Part shown: piece after piece, positions 17,605 to 27,563 of the stretch | How the letters are laid out: the number at the start of each line of letters is the position of its first letter | Position numbering within the stretch: position 1 is the stretch's first letter | Assembly (NCBI RefSeq): GCF_000179595.2 | Contig: NZ_JH556659.1 | Coordinates: 795,905-859,904 of the forward strand | DNA: 64,000 bases | Source of the DNA: Acetivibrio cellulolyticus CD2 | GTDB lineage: Bacteria > Bacillota > Clostridia > Acetivibrionales > Acetivibrionaceae | Direction of reading: 5' to 3' | Program-made: the position numbers and the translations under genes | Notes under the pieces: model-generated | Told to the model about the DNA's origin: nothing | The model's input: only the letters and a program-made list of their open reading frames with translations | Databases searched by the model: none

Positions 17605-19842
17605 ATGGGGCTTAGAAAAGGTCAAAGAGAACTTGTAGAACAATATAGAGGTGGATACTGTGCTATTCCTGCAATTCCGGGAGGTGGAAAAACTCACTGT
17701 TTGTCTTTATGGGCGGCAGAGATGATTGCCAATGGACTTCACAAACCGGGAAAGATTCTTATTGTAACTTATATGAATAGTGCGGTAAATAATTTCAAAC
17801 AGCGTATAGCCTCAGAACTAAAAAACAGGGGCATAATAAGCGGTAAAGATTATTTTGTATCTACCATACATGGGTTATGCCTCCAGATAATAAAGGAAAA
17901 ACCTGATCTTGTTATAACTAATGAAGAGTTTGAAATTATTGATGGTGTATCGAAAATTCACCTGATTTCTAGCAGCATTGATGAATGGAAAAGGCACAAT
18001 GAGAAGAAATTCAGGCTCTACATTGATGATTCGAATTTAAACGCCAATAAAATCAGTGACACATATAAGAATTGGCAGGACAAACTCTGTAATATAATGC
18101 TTTCGGCAATTGGTGATTTCAAATGCAGGGGTATTAATTCCAAAGAGGCAATGGAACGCTGCAGGGGACTTGGGGAGGATTCCATATTGTCCTGGGCAAG
18201 CGAGATATATGAGATATACGATAAGAAGCTTAAAATTGGTGGTTTTCTCGATTTTGACGATATGTTGTACAATGCAAAGAAGATGCTTAAGGAAGATCAA
18301 CTATTGCTGGAAAAGTATCAAAAAAAATATTCTTTTGTATGTGAGGATGAAGCACAGGACTCAAACCTTATACAGAGTGAAATACTTGACCTGATATCAA
18401 ACGGAAATCTCCTGAGGGTTGGGGATAGTAACCAGGCAATATGCGGGAGCTTTAGTAATAGTGACTTTACACTATTTAAGAATTTTTGCGACAACCCATC
18501 AACTACTGTATATAAGATTACACAGTCCAGCAGAAACACTGTTGACATAATTAACCTTGCTAACTATTTTGTGAAATATGTAAGGGAAAGCCACCCCGTG
18601 GCTGAATGCAGGGATAGTCTTTTAGCTCAGTTTATTGAGCCTGTTGGTGAGGATGACTCAAGGCCAAATCCTAAAATTGATAAGTATGGCATAAAGGCTG
18701 GGATATTCACATCGTGGGAAGATGAAGCCAGGTCAGTTGTGGTCAAGGCTCAGGAAATGATAAGGAAATATCCTGGAAAGACTATAGCTATACTTGTTCC
18801 TACCTCATGGAGAATGAATGTGGTTTTGAACTTTCTGGAAGCGAGAAAAATCCCATATGAACTCCTTGACAATACTTCAGGTGAAAAGAACAAGACAATA
18901 AGAAAGCTGGGAAGGATTATTGATTTTATTGCGCAGCCTGAGAGTGGTCTGAAGTTCTATGATATGATGAATGAGTGCTTTCTTCTGGATTCTTACGATA
19001 GTGAATCTGCTGACGAGGAACAGAATGAAGAGAAGAAAACCGTAGGTCAAAGAGTGATTTTGTGTGAGTTCCTAAAGCTGTATCCGGTTGAAAAGCTCCT
19101 CTACCCAATTGGGGGAGAGATTGAGAGAGTTGACATACCAAAGGACTTGCTTGCAAGTGATATATGGTCTGATTTTACGGAAAAATTAGAACTTGTGAGG
19201 GAGCTTTTAGAGTTTCCTAGTACTATAGTTGAAAAGCTGATCTTGTTTATTTCTGAAAAATTGGGATTTGAAAGGGAAGAAAGGGCTATAGCGCAGAAAG
19301 TGGCAGGGGATGTGAGATATTTGATGAGTCAGGATCCTCATTGGAAACTTGCCGATTTGGCGTTAGAACTTTTAAGTCCCAAAAATATATTCAACTTTTT
19401 TGCGGGTATAGTATGGGATTTGAAGGGCTATGAACCAAAACCCGGAGTAGTCACACTAGCTACATATCACAAGTCAAAAGGACTTGAGTGGGATATTGTT
19501 TTTTTGACAAGTTTAACCAGCACTGATTTTCCGGTGAGTCTTGATGATAAATTCATAGGAGAGTACTGGTTTTTGAAGGAAGAGTATAAAAATCCCCAGG
19601 CTATAGTAAAGGCCGATTTGGAAAAGTTATTGGACGGAAAAAGCACTGGGAATTCAATAGTGAGGTCGAAGATTGAGACGATATCAGAGAGGGCAAGGCT
19701 TTTATACGTGGGAATAACAAGGGCGAAAGAGTATCTCTTTTTAACTTCTTTTGAAACAAACAGAGGAAAAAAGAACGAAACTTTGGCTTCAAAATATATC
19801 TTGGAATTTAGAAAATATATTGAAGCATCGAAGCATAATTAA
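17605..19842 (+). CDS. UvrD/PcrA-type superfamily 1 DNA helicase
   Basis: A 745-residue SF1 helicase. Walker A is IPGGGKTH (about 25-32); motif Ia is VTYMNSAVNNFKQRI; motif II is CEDEAQDSN, a normal D-E-x-Q-D; motif III is RVGDSNQAICGSF; motif IV has TQSSRNT; motif V is TYHKSKGLEWDIVFL; motif VI is ARLLYVGITRAKEYLFL. All catalytic motifs appear intact, so it should unwind DNA 3'-5' using ATP. There is no C-terminal nuclease as in AddA; the protein ends soon after motif VI. TGGAGG 6 bp before the ATG fixes the start. With the inactive partner upstream and the Fe-S nuclease downstream, it may form a split AddAB-like complex. Confidence 0.9.
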   Translation: MGLRKGQRELVEQYRGGYCAIPAIPGGGKTHCLSLWAAEMIANGLHKPGKILIVTYMNSAVNNFKQRIASELKNRGIISGKDYFVSTIHGLCLQIIKEKPDLVITNEEFEIIDGVSKIHLISSSIDEWKRHNEKKFRLYIDDSNLNANKISDTYKNWQDKLCNIMLSAIGDFKCRGINSKEAMERCRGLGEDSILSWASEIYEIYDKKLKIGGFLDFDDMLYNAKKMLKEDQLLLEKYQKKYSFVCEDEAQDSNLIQSEILDLISNGNLLRVGDSNQAICGSFSNSDFTLFKNFCDNPSTTVYKITQSSRNTVDIINLANYFVKYVRESHPVAECRDSLLAQFIEPVGEDDSRPNPKIDKYGIKAGIFTSWEDEARSVVVKAQEMIRKYPGKTIAILVPTSWRMNVVLNFLEARKIPYELLDNTSGEKNKTIRKLGRIIDFIAQPESGLKFYDMMNECFLLDSYDSESADEEQNEEKKTVGQRVILCEFLKLYPVEKLLYPIGGEIERVDIPKDLLASDIWSDFTEKLELVRELLEFPSTIVEKLILFISEKLGFEREERAIAQKVAGDVRYLMSQDPHWKLADLALELLSPKNIFNFFAGIVWDLKGYEPKPGVVTLATYHKSKGLEWDIVFLTSLTSTDFPVSLDDKFIGEYWFLKEEYKNPQAIVKADLEKLLDGKSTGNSIVRSKIETISERARLLYVGITRAKEYLFLTSFETNRGKKNETLASKYILEFRKYIEASKHN

Positions 19843-19911
19843 CCTTAAAATATGAAGTGCATTATTGTAGATAGTTGGTAATGTTAAAAAGCACCAGGAG
19901 GCATCAAAAGA

Positions 19912-20736
19912 ATGAGCGATTTACGATTTGCTGAATATTTTTTATTCACACAGCAGTCACTGGCGACCTTTGACAGGTGCCCTTTGAAGTTTAAGAAAAG
20001 ATATCTTGAAAACCTCAAGTGGGATAATTTCCCTGATGAAGAGATAAAGAAAAGACTTGAAATGGGGAATGATTTTCACCTTCTTGCATATAGGTATTTT
20101 CTGGGAGTTGAGACTGGATTAAGTGAGAAGACAGAAGGATTTGAAGAACTAAACAGCTGGATGAAAAGCCTTGAGAGCAAGTTCCAGAAGAAGGAGACCC
20201 GAAAGTACCTTCCGGAGTATAAGTTGCGAATGGCAAAAGGGCCTTTAAGGTTGGAGGCTAATTTTGACCTTTTAATAGTTGATGGAGACAAACTGGAAAT
20301 ATGGGATTGGAAAACCCATGGTAAGGAAAATAAACCGGACAGAAAAGGCAGTAAGGGGAACAAGTATAAGAAAAGTCTCCAGTCAATGGTTTATCTGTTT
20401 GTGCTCAAGGAGCAATGTGAGAAAATAACCGGGAAACAGGTTAGAGCTGAAAACATAAGTATGTTTTATTGGCAGCCTGAACCTCCGGAAGTACTGACAG
20501 ATATAAGGTATAGTGATGAAATGCACAATACCTATAGAGAAATTTTACAAAACAAGATAAACGGCATACTTGAATATGACTTTTCAAAATTCGAAAAGTC
20601 TTTATATGAGAAAAACTGTAAGTACTGCGAATTTAACTGGTTTTGCAACAACCAGAGGATTGATTTCAATGTAATTGAGGAAGATGAGGATTTTTTAGAC
20701 GAGCTTGAATGGGAGAGCATTGAGGAGTTGACATAG
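19912..20736 (+). CDS. Fe-S PD-(D/E)XK nuclease (AddB/Cas4-like)
   Basis: 274 residues. The nuclease core shows the family layout: GNDFHLLAYRYF near residue 50, the metal-binding Asp in EANFDLLI, DWKT as the D-x-K element in LEIWDWKTHGK, and SLQSMVYLF as the QxxxY motif. One Cys near the N-terminus (TFDRCPLKF) and three at the C-terminus (CKYCEFNWFC) form the 4Fe-4S clasp of AddB, Cas4 and AdnAB nucleases. It should cut single-stranded DNA exposed by the helicase. AGGAGG precedes the ATG. The next gene starts directly at its stop codon, so translation is coupled with recJ. No cas1/cas2 or CRISPR array is near, so a Cas4 role is unlikely. Confidence 0.88.
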   Translation: MSDLRFAEYFLFTQQSLATFDRCPLKFKKRYLENLKWDNFPDEEIKKRLEMGNDFHLLAYRYFLGVETGLSEKTEGFEELNSWMKSLESKFQKKETRKYLPEYKLRMAKGPLRLEANFDLLIVDGDKLEIWDWKTHGKENKPDRKGSKGNKYKKSLQSMVYLFVLKEQCEKITGKQVRAENISMFYWQPEPPEVLTDIRYSDEMHNTYREILQNKINGILEYDFSKFEKSLYEKNCKYCEFNWFCNNQRIDFNVIEEDEDFLDELEWESIEELT

Positions 20737-23028
20737 GTGAAGGTTAAGTTAAATATTTTAAATGGAGATGTCCAGATTCCGAAGGAAATTATTGAGGCAA
20801 CAGACGGAGATGAATTGGTTGCCAGAATATTTTATAACAGAGGATATAAAAATCCTTTAACCATTCGTCAGATGCTGAAGGATGAATTTTACACTCCAAC
20901 TGATGTAAATGAATTTACTAATATTAAGAAGGCCGTTGACAGGATTTTAAATGCTGCTGACAGAGATGAGAAAATCTGCGTTTATGGTGACTATGATGTT
21001 GATGGTGTGACTAGTACAGTTACGCTTGTGGAGTGTTTGAGTCTATTTATAGATAAAGTGGTATACCATGTCCCGGACCGTTTCACAGAAGGCTATGGAA
21101 TGAATATTGAGGTGATAGAGAAACTTGCCGGTGAAGGAGTGTCTTTGGTTATTACCTGCGACTGCGGAATATCAAATATTAATGAGATAAAACGTGCAAA
21201 AGAATTGGGGATGGATGTAATACTTACTGACCACCATAATATTCCATCAGAGCTTCCGAATGCAGATGTGATCCTAAATCCAAAGCTTCTTGAAGAGGGG
21301 CATAAGGCCAGAAATTTGTCGGGTTGTGCAATGGCATTTTTTCTGTGTCTGGCTTTGCTGAAACATAAAGGTATGGAGGAAAAAGCTGAAGATTATCTGG
21401 ATATGCTTGCCTTATCCCTGATTGCAGATGTTGTAAGCCTTAACGGAGAAAACAGATATCTTCTAAAAAAAGCCCTTCCCAAACTGTTTAATACAAAAAG
21501 AGAGGGGCTTATAAAACTTCTGGGGATAGCAAGTAAGACCAGCGAACTCAGCACAGAAGAGAATATAGCCTTTCAAATAGCACCAAGGATTAATGCAGCA
21601 GGTAGAATGGAATCTGCAAGGCTTCCTGTAGAATTGTTATTGTGCAAAGACCCATATATGGCAGATGAGATGGCTCAAAAGATTGATTTTCTAAATACTG
21701 AGAGGAAAAGAGTTCAGCAGGAAATAATCGACCAGGCTATAGAACAGGTTGAGACAAAAAAGAAAAATAAGACGGTACTGGTGCTTTACAACGACTTCTG
21801 GCATCATGGAATAATTGGAATTGCGGCAGGCAGAATATGCGAATTGTATAGAAAACCTGCAATACTTCTTTCTTTAAAGGAGGATGGAAAAACTGTTGTA
21901 GGTTCGGCAAGGTCTGTTGATGATATTAATATCTATGAGTTAATCAAGGAGTGTAGCGAAAGACTATTGAAATTTGGAGGACATTCTCAGGCGGCTGGGC
22001 TTTCACTTTTGAAAGATGATCTTCAGGGGTTTGTGGGTGAAATTGAACTTCTTGCAGAGAAGAAACACTTTATCAATGAAACCATTAAAGTTGATATTGA
22101 TATGGAGCTTGAGGTTGATAATGTAACAGATGAACTCTATGACAGGCTTCAGTTGGCTGGTCCTTACGGAGAAGGTTTTGAAGCGCCAATGTTTGTATCA
22201 TACGGGTTAAAGGTTTTAAGTGATAGAAAGACCGAAAAAAATCACCATATAATGGTGCTGGAAGGAAAAAATAATACCAGAATATCTGCTGTCAAGTGGT
22301 TTGGCAGTGGCAAGTCTCTTCAGGGCAAGGTTTTTGATCTGACGTATAAGATAAGCAAAAATACCTATAAGGGCAACTCCAGCATTCAGCTAACTCTAGG
22401 CCATACAGTTGAAAGTGAGGGAGAAGTACAGAAAGTCTTTAACGGCAGTATAATAGATGAAAGAGGCAGTGATATTAATTTATTGGCAGATAAATATGCA
22501 CAACCTTTGTTTTTCTATGAGGGTTTGAATTCAACATGCCCTGTGGCTTCAGCTGTAGATCGCTTCGGAATTAGAAAAACGGATAATGTGGTGTTTTTGT
22601 CTCCTCCTGCTAATACATCAATTTTCAGGGAAATTATAGCTTTAAGCAATCCACAGAATATCATTATCAACTTCAATGTTTTGCAGGATTACTCTTTCAA
22701 AGGTTTTGTTATAAATCTTTTAGGACTAATCAAGCATATTGTGAGTCAAGATAAGGGAAGGGGTTATATTGAAGCTATTTCGATAAAGCTAGGTGTAGAG
22801 GAGGCGGTTGTTAAATCAGGGCTTAGATTTTTAAAAGCTGCAGGCAAGGTTAATTACCTCTTGAGTGAAGATGACAGAAGAGTTTTTATATTGAAAGGTG
22901 ATGGTTCGCAAACCATAGATATGGTTTCGGCAGAAAAACGCTTAAGGAATGCACTCATGGAAAAGATGGCGTATCAGCAGTTTATATTAAAAACGGAAGT
23001 AGATAATTTCAGAGAATATTTGAAATAA
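20737..23028 (+). CDS. recJ: RecJ-like single-stranded-DNA exonuclease
   Basis: A 763-residue DHH-superfamily protein that starts with GTG immediately after the nuclease stop. The DHH domain has VYGDYDVDGVTSTVTLVE, CDCGISN and LTDHHN; the DHHA1 domain has the GGHSQAAGLSL motif; the OB-fold follows (about 455-565). A 190-residue C-terminal extension (about 570-763) is like those of Firmicute RecJ. The enzyme degrades single-stranded DNA 5'-3' with Mn2+ or Mg2+ in recombination and repair. Its place behind helicase and nuclease genes suggests end-resection. Some clostridia carry more than one RecJ, so this may be a paralogue. Confidence 0.9.
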   Translation: MKVKLNILNGDVQIPKEIIEATDGDELVARIFYNRGYKNPLTIRQMLKDEFYTPTDVNEFTNIKKAVDRILNAADRDEKICVYGDYDVDGVTSTVTLVECLSLFIDKVVYHVPDRFTEGYGMNIEVIEKLAGEGVSLVITCDCGISNINEIKRAKELGMDVILTDHHNIPSELPNADVILNPKLLEEGHKARNLSGCAMAFFLCLALLKHKGMEEKAEDYLDMLALSLIADVVSLNGENRYLLKKALPKLFNTKREGLIKLLGIASKTSELSTEENIAFQIAPRINAAGRMESARLPVELLLCKDPYMADEMAQKIDFLNTERKRVQQEIIDQAIEQVETKKKNKTVLVLYNDFWHHGIIGIAAGRICELYRKPAILLSLKEDGKTVVGSARSVDDINIYELIKECSERLLKFGGHSQAAGLSLLKDDLQGFVGEIELLAEKKHFINETIKVDIDMELEVDNVTDELYDRLQLAGPYGEGFEAPMFVSYGLKVLSDRKTEKNHHIMVLEGKNNTRISAVKWFGSGKSLQGKVFDLTYKISKNTYKGNSSIQLTLGHTVESEGEVQKVFNGSIIDERGSDINLLADKYAQPLFFYEGLNSTCPVASAVDRFGIRKTDNVVFLSPPANTSIFREIIALSNPQNIIINFNVLQDYSFKGFVINLLGLIKHIVSQDKGRGYIEAISIKLGVEEAVVKSGLRFLKAAGKVNYLLSEDDRRVFILKGDGSQTIDMVSAEKRLRNALMEKMAYQQFILKTEVDNFREYLK

Positions 23029-23034
23029 TTCAAT

Positions 23035-23874
23035 TTACGTCGTTTTTATAAAATCATTTATATCGGTAATTCTAATAATCATAGCAGTAACGTTGTCTAT
23101 TCCTTTTTTTTCGAAAGCCAAATCAACGAGATTTTTGCTTAGTGCAGCACTGTCATTTGAGCTTGAAAGGGAATTTTTAAGTTCTTCGTAAGTGATAGTA
23201 TTTGAAAGTCCGTCACTGCAGATAAGATAGGTATCTCCCTTGAGGACATTAAACTCATCAGAATAATCAGCTTCCATCCTGCCTTTTTGAGGGTCTATGC
23301 CAAGATGCCTTGTCAGGATATTATTGCTTTTGTGAAATCTGGCGACCTCTTTATCTAAAAGCCCGAGCCGGATAAGCCTTTCTGACTCGGTATGGTCGTT
23401 TGTTAACTTTATAAGATTTGAGTCTCTGAAAAGGTATACTCTGCTATCACCGATGTTTAGGGCTATTGCTTTGTTCTCGAAGAATAAAATAGATGCAAGA
23501 GTTGTACCCATTCTTTTGCCGGCAGATAAAGAGTTCTCAAAAATTAAGGCATTGGACTTTTCAATATAGCTGCTCATAAAATCCCTCAAATCAGCTATGT
23601 TGCTAAGTATTTTTGATTCTGAAGATTTAAGCATTAGGGAGAGTGATTGAACTGCCAGAAAGGAAGCTTCTTCGCCAAGTTCTTCACCACCCATACCGTC
23701 ACAAACAGCAAAAACAAACTGATGGCCAAGAGAGTTCAATGAATGTTTACAGAAATCACTATTATCAGACTTTTGCATAAAAAGGCCGTCTAAAAAGAAA
23801 TTATCCTCGTTTTTCGTTCGGACATTACCTTTTTCTGTTATTACAGAAGCATCGATTTTTAACATTTTATCCAT
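23035..23874 (-). CDS. PP2C-family protein Ser/Thr phosphatase
   Basis: 279 residues. Metal-binding and catalytic motifs are present: RTKNEDNFFLD, FAVCDGMGGEELGE, ALNIGDSRVYLFR, LICSDGLSNT, and IDNVTAMIIRI at the end. It should remove phosphate from serine and threonine of proteins using two Mn2+ or Mg2+ ions. No membrane segment. It lies 66 bp after the kinase gene on the same strand and is its likely antagonist, like PrpC/PrkC pairs. AAGAGGT precedes the ATG. Confidence 0.93.
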   Translation of the reverse strand: MDKMLKIDASVITEKGNVRTKNEDNFFLDGLFMQKSDNSDFCKHSLNSLGHQFVFAVCDGMGGEELGEEASFLAVQSLSLMLKSSESKILSNIADLRDFMSSYIEKSNALIFENSLSAGKRMGTTLASILFFENKAIALNIGDSRVYLFRDSNLIKLTNDHTESERLIRLGLLDKEVARFHKSNNILTRHLGIDPQKGRMEADYSDEFNVLKGDTYLICSDGLSNTITYEELKNSLSSSNDSAALSKNLVDLAFEKKGIDNVTAMIIRITDINDFIKTT

Positions 23875-23940
23875 AAGTTCTACCTCTTGTGGCTTGAAAT
23901 CGTATTCTAGTGAAATTCTATATGAATAATTTATGGTGCA

Positions 23941-25872
23941 TTAAATGTATATCCATTCATCATCAATATCTTCTGGAATAGATATTTCAGTTCTGTTAAG
24001 GCCATTGGGGCAAATTTTGAAAATTTTATTTCCAGCACTTTTATTACAATAATAAATCCAGTTATAAACTATATTGATATAATCTGAATAGTCATCATTG
24101 AGTTTAGTCTTTTCAGAACCGTCAATACGGATTCTATATAGCTTACTGATATCACTTTTGTTGCAGTAATAAACCCATCCGTCATAAATATTTATATTAG
24201 TTGATATATCGTTATTGAGTTTTTCCACTATTGTTCCATCAAGGTTGGTTTTATAAAGTTTCATGCCATCGTTCTTGTTGCTAAAGTAGATCCATCCGTC
24301 AGCGATACAAAAATAGCTTGCTTCATCATAGGACACTCTGATTTTTTCATTTCCATCTGTATCTATCTTGTATATTTTTCCTCCATCACTTTTGTTGGAG
24401 TAATAAATCCAACCTTCATATAAGCTGATATTAAAAGATTTATCGTTATTTAGCTTTGTCTTGCTATTCCCATCTGTGCTGATTTTATAGAGCTTATAAT
24501 CATCAGTTTCGTTGCTATAATAGATCCAATCTTTAGAAACATTGAGATACCAGCAACTGTCGTTGGAGATTTTTTCTTTTTTGGTACCGTCAATACTCAA
24601 ACGGTATATGTTTTCTCTAGAAGCGGAATTGCTGTAGTAAATCCAATTTTCTACAATGTTGATAAACCAGGACTCATCGGAATTTAGTTTTATTACCTGA
24701 TTTTCATCAGTATTGATCTTATAGATATTGTTATGGTGGTTTGGACTGGATAGATATATCCATGCTCCCTGAACACAGGTTAGTCCTCCATTTATTATGT
24801 TGCCAGCTGTATTACCATTACTATTCACATAATTATTACATAAAAGGACTGTATCTGGAATGATGTTTAAGGAGTCCAAACATACTTTTTTGCTTACTGC
24901 CCTGTTGTTTGATAAAACAATTTGATTCCTGTCTTCGCAAGACATTTGGTGATATGTTTCAATTAAAGCTTCTTTTGCAACTGCGGGCGAAGTAAATCTA
25001 TTTTCCGGTTTGTATTGGCACATTTTTAGGATGATCTCGCCAAGTGTCTGATTTGCATTACATGGAGGAGGGATAGCATTACCTAAAAAACGCTTTTCTA
25101 CAGCAGATTCACTGTCTTTAATTCGAAGTTCCATAGGAGATGGAGGCATAAAAGGAAATCTTCCGTTATTAAGAAGCTTATAGAGCAAAATACCCAGAGA
25201 ATAGAGATCTGCTCTGGTGTCATATGCTTCGCCTTTATATACTTCAGGAGCCATATAGAGTGGGGTGCCGCGAATAGACGCAGAGAGACCTTTTGCGAGT
25301 TCCCGTGCAATTCCGAAATCACCTAATTTAAAGCATTTGTCTTTAGATACAAAGATATTTTCATCCTTTATATCTCTGTGAACTATGCTCTTTTTTGAAC
25401 AGAGCTCCAGTGCGGTGCATATATCAAGGCCGATATTTACTATATCATCTATGGAAATGTCCTTTTCAGTCAGATATTTATTTAGCGGTGTCAAATATTC
25501 CATTCTGATTAAGATGTCCCACGCGAGTTTTCCATCATGTTTTTCTACCTTGTGATCTTCATAGCTTACTATATTACTGTTCCCACGGAGGTTGTACAAC
25601 ATTATAATTTCATTTATGATGTTTTTTACCGCATCTTCAAAATATAGTTTTAGAAGTTTTTCATCATTTCCTAAAGTAGCTATTGCTTCACGATACTGGT
25701 CATTTGAAGGAAGGCTAATGACTTTCAAAGCGGATTCATATTTGTAGCCCCATTCTTCTTTGGAGAGTTTATAAACTTTTCCAAAGCTGCCCTGGCCTAA
25801 AAATTTTTCTATATACCAACTTTCCCAGAAAGGTTCATATCTTTTTACATAATCATCATTTTGGTAATTCAT
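23941..25872 (-). CDS. Hanks-type Ser/Thr kinase with C-terminal seven-repeat propeller (DUF5050-like)
   Basis: 643 residues. The kinase domain (about 18-310) has GQGSFGKVY, the Lys in ALKVI (K50), HRDIKDEN with catalytic D167, DFG at 185-187 and GTPLYMAPE, so it should be active. The C-terminal part (about 365-643) is seven repeats of about 40 residues, each with W-I/V-Y-Y/F-S/C-N and a (L/I)YKI..DG(T/N/S) turn; an eighth partial WIYI closes the protein. Such repeats probably make a beta-propeller. No transmembrane helix separates them, unlike PASTA kinases, so the sensor would be cytoplasmic. It is co-transcribed with the PP2C gene. The ligand is unknown. Confidence 0.9.
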   Translation of the reverse strand: MNYQNDDYVKRYEPFWESWYIEKFLGQGSFGKVYKLSKEEWGYKYESALKVISLPSNDQYREAIATLGNDEKLLKLYFEDAVKNIINEIIMLYNLRGNSNIVSYEDHKVEKHDGKLAWDILIRMEYLTPLNKYLTEKDISIDDIVNIGLDICTALELCSKKSIVHRDIKDENIFVSKDKCFKLGDFGIARELAKGLSASIRGTPLYMAPEVYKGEAYDTRADLYSLGILLYKLLNNGRFPFMPPSPMELRIKDSESAVEKRFLGNAIPPPCNANQTLGEIILKMCQYKPENRFTSPAVAKEALIETYHQMSCEDRNQIVLSNNRAVSKKVCLDSLNIIPDTVLLCNNYVNSNGNTAGNIINGGLTCVQGAWIYLSSPNHHNNIYKINTDENQVIKLNSDESWFINIVENWIYYSNSASRENIYRLSIDGTKKEKISNDSCWYLNVSKDWIYYSNETDDYKLYKISTDGNSKTKLNNDKSFNISLYEGWIYYSNKSDGGKIYKIDTDGNEKIRVSYDEASYFCIADGWIYFSNKNDGMKLYKTNLDGTIVEKLNNDISTNINIYDGWVYYCNKSDISKLYRIRIDGSEKTKLNDDYSDYINIVYNWIYYCNKSAGNKIFKICPNGLNRTEISIPEDIDDEWIYI

Positions 25873-26206
25873 TTTAGAAACATACCTCCAAATATGCTTA
25901 TAGATAAGCTCTGAGATTGTTTAATAAAGTCATCTGATGTTTAGTTATTATGGATTGTCAAAATAAAATCGGAGAGTTCTTGGGCGGTTTACAAAATATA
26001 TACATGACATATATATTTTAGCATATCCGCTTTGTTTGCGTCAATTATAGTTAAAAAGAGCTTTTTTTTAGCTTATATTAAAAACAATGCTTTTGTTTTG
26101 TGATTTTTTTTTGTATAATAACATGTGTACATGATTTGTCTTTAACGTCTTACGACTTAAAAAGAATAGTTGTAAGAACTGAATTTGATTTAAAGGAGAA
26201 ATATTG
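25873..26206. other. Divergent intergenic region between kinase and SEC-C genes
   Basis: 334 bp, AT-rich, with promoters expected in both directions. TATAAT at 26114-26119 is a candidate -10 for the SEC-C gene. I see no gene, repeat or strong hairpin in it. Confidence 0.4.
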
Positions 26207-27328
26207 ATGGACAGAATAACTTTGTTCGATTGTTTTGAAGGTGAGCCAAAGAGAGGCTTAGGAGAATGCTTGCAATATTATTGGGGATATAGGCTGCTCG
26301 AACTTGCTCAAGCGCACGGTTTGCAAGTTGTTGAAGAAACCCCGGATGCTGAGATTATGGACAAATTAATACCACAGATGCTGAAAAACTTTGCAAACGA
26401 TTTAGTATATTTGAACGAAGATGAACTGTTATTTTTGAATAAAGTAAAAGAAAACCCCAATAAGGAAATGGACGATGCTGAAAACGGACAGTATACTACT
26501 TTGAAATGGTTGGGTTATGTCTATTTGTTTAATTTTGACGGTCATATATACCCAGTGATTCCAAACGAGTTATTGCAATTGATTCCGGATATGAATGCTG
26601 AAGAATTTAAACATAAGGTTGAGCGCAACCAAAAGCTGCTTTCATATACATTGGCTTTAACAAACATATATGGGGTTTATAGAGTTGAACAGTTGGTAGA
26701 TGTATGGAATATGCTCAACAAGGAGAAAATGGATGTCGATGAGGTTAGAGAATATATTGACATAATGTCTGCTCGACAGACCAATTTTTGGTGTGACAGA
26801 GGGCATATTGTTTCAACCTTATTGGGAGATGTTAACGAATACTATGATTTAATGAAAAAAGCTTCACGCAGCCCTTATTTCGTACCTACAAAAACTGATA
26901 TTGGATTTTATTCCGATAGTAAGAATGTATATTCATCAACTTACTGCAAGAAAATTGAAGATTTTATAAGGAACAAGAATGTTATTGATGAAAGTCAATT
27001 AGGCGATTTAATTTCAGAAATAGCAGATGCTTGTAAAATGGACAAGCATCCAAATGAGATTATTGCTATGGTAAATGAAGGTGGAATTGAATTTAGTGAT
27101 GAAGAAGAAACAAGCGAATTTTTGAGGTTGCTAATGACCCTGTCAAATAGTACTAGAAAATGGGTGTTGCGTGGGTACATGCCTTCAGAATTAGTCCAAA
27201 ACCCTTCAAGACCGGCTGTAAGACCATTGCCAAACAAACCTGTGCAGAGTGTACAGAAAAAAGTTGGACGAAATGATCCATGTGTTTGTGGTAGCGGAAA
27301 GAAATACAAGCACTGCTGCGGTAAGTAG
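26207..27328 (+). CDS. SEC-C motif protein of unknown function
   Basis: 373 residues, soluble. The last 20 residues, GRNDPCVCGSGKKYKHCCG, are the SEC-C zinc-binding motif (C-x-C-x8-C-C) first known from the SecA C-terminus. The first 340 residues are helical, with no domain I recognise and no SecA motor. The ATG at 26207 sits 8 bp after AAAGGAG. SEC-C often tethers proteins to ribosomes or SecB-type partners; here only zinc binding can be inferred. A strong terminator follows. Confidence 0.75.
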   Translation: MDRITLFDCFEGEPKRGLGECLQYYWGYRLLELAQAHGLQVVEETPDAEIMDKLIPQMLKNFANDLVYLNEDELLFLNKVKENPNKEMDDAENGQYTTLKWLGYVYLFNFDGHIYPVIPNELLQLIPDMNAEEFKHKVERNQKLLSYTLALTNIYGVYRVEQLVDVWNMLNKEKMDVDEVREYIDIMSARQTNFWCDRGHIVSTLLGDVNEYYDLMKKASRSPYFVPTKTDIGFYSDSKNVYSSTYCKKIEDFIRNKNVIDESQLGDLISEIADACKMDKHPNEIIAMVNEGGIEFSDEEETSEFLRLLMTLSNSTRKWVLRGYMPSELVQNPSRPAVRPLPNKPVQSVQKKVGRNDPCVCGSGKKYKHCCGK

Positions 27329-27361
27329 TAATACTGAATTGATTTTCAGGTATTTGTATAG

Positions 27362-27410
27362 AAGTCAAACAACTTTGTGGTTAATAGAACACAAAGTCGT
27401 TTGACTTTTG
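27362..27410 (+). terminator. Strong intrinsic terminator after the SEC-C gene
   Basis: An 18-bp near-perfect stem (AAGTCAAACAACTTTGTG with its complement, one mismatch) and a 10-nt loop, then T-rich sequence. Confidence 0.85.
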
Positions 27411-27563
27411 TGTTATTGTTGGGGGGTGACATCTGTTATTTAGAACTTTGCAGATTATAAAATTTATACAATGATAGTTTGCCTAGTTTGCTTTTATATG
27501 TTAAAATTTAGTATACATATAAGAAATATATAGGATTCAATACATTTCATGGGGGTATTTAGT

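Noticed and set aside
19912-20736. Cas4 of a CRISPR system
   Set aside because: No cas1, cas2 or repeat array anywhere in the window; gene context is helicase and RecJ.
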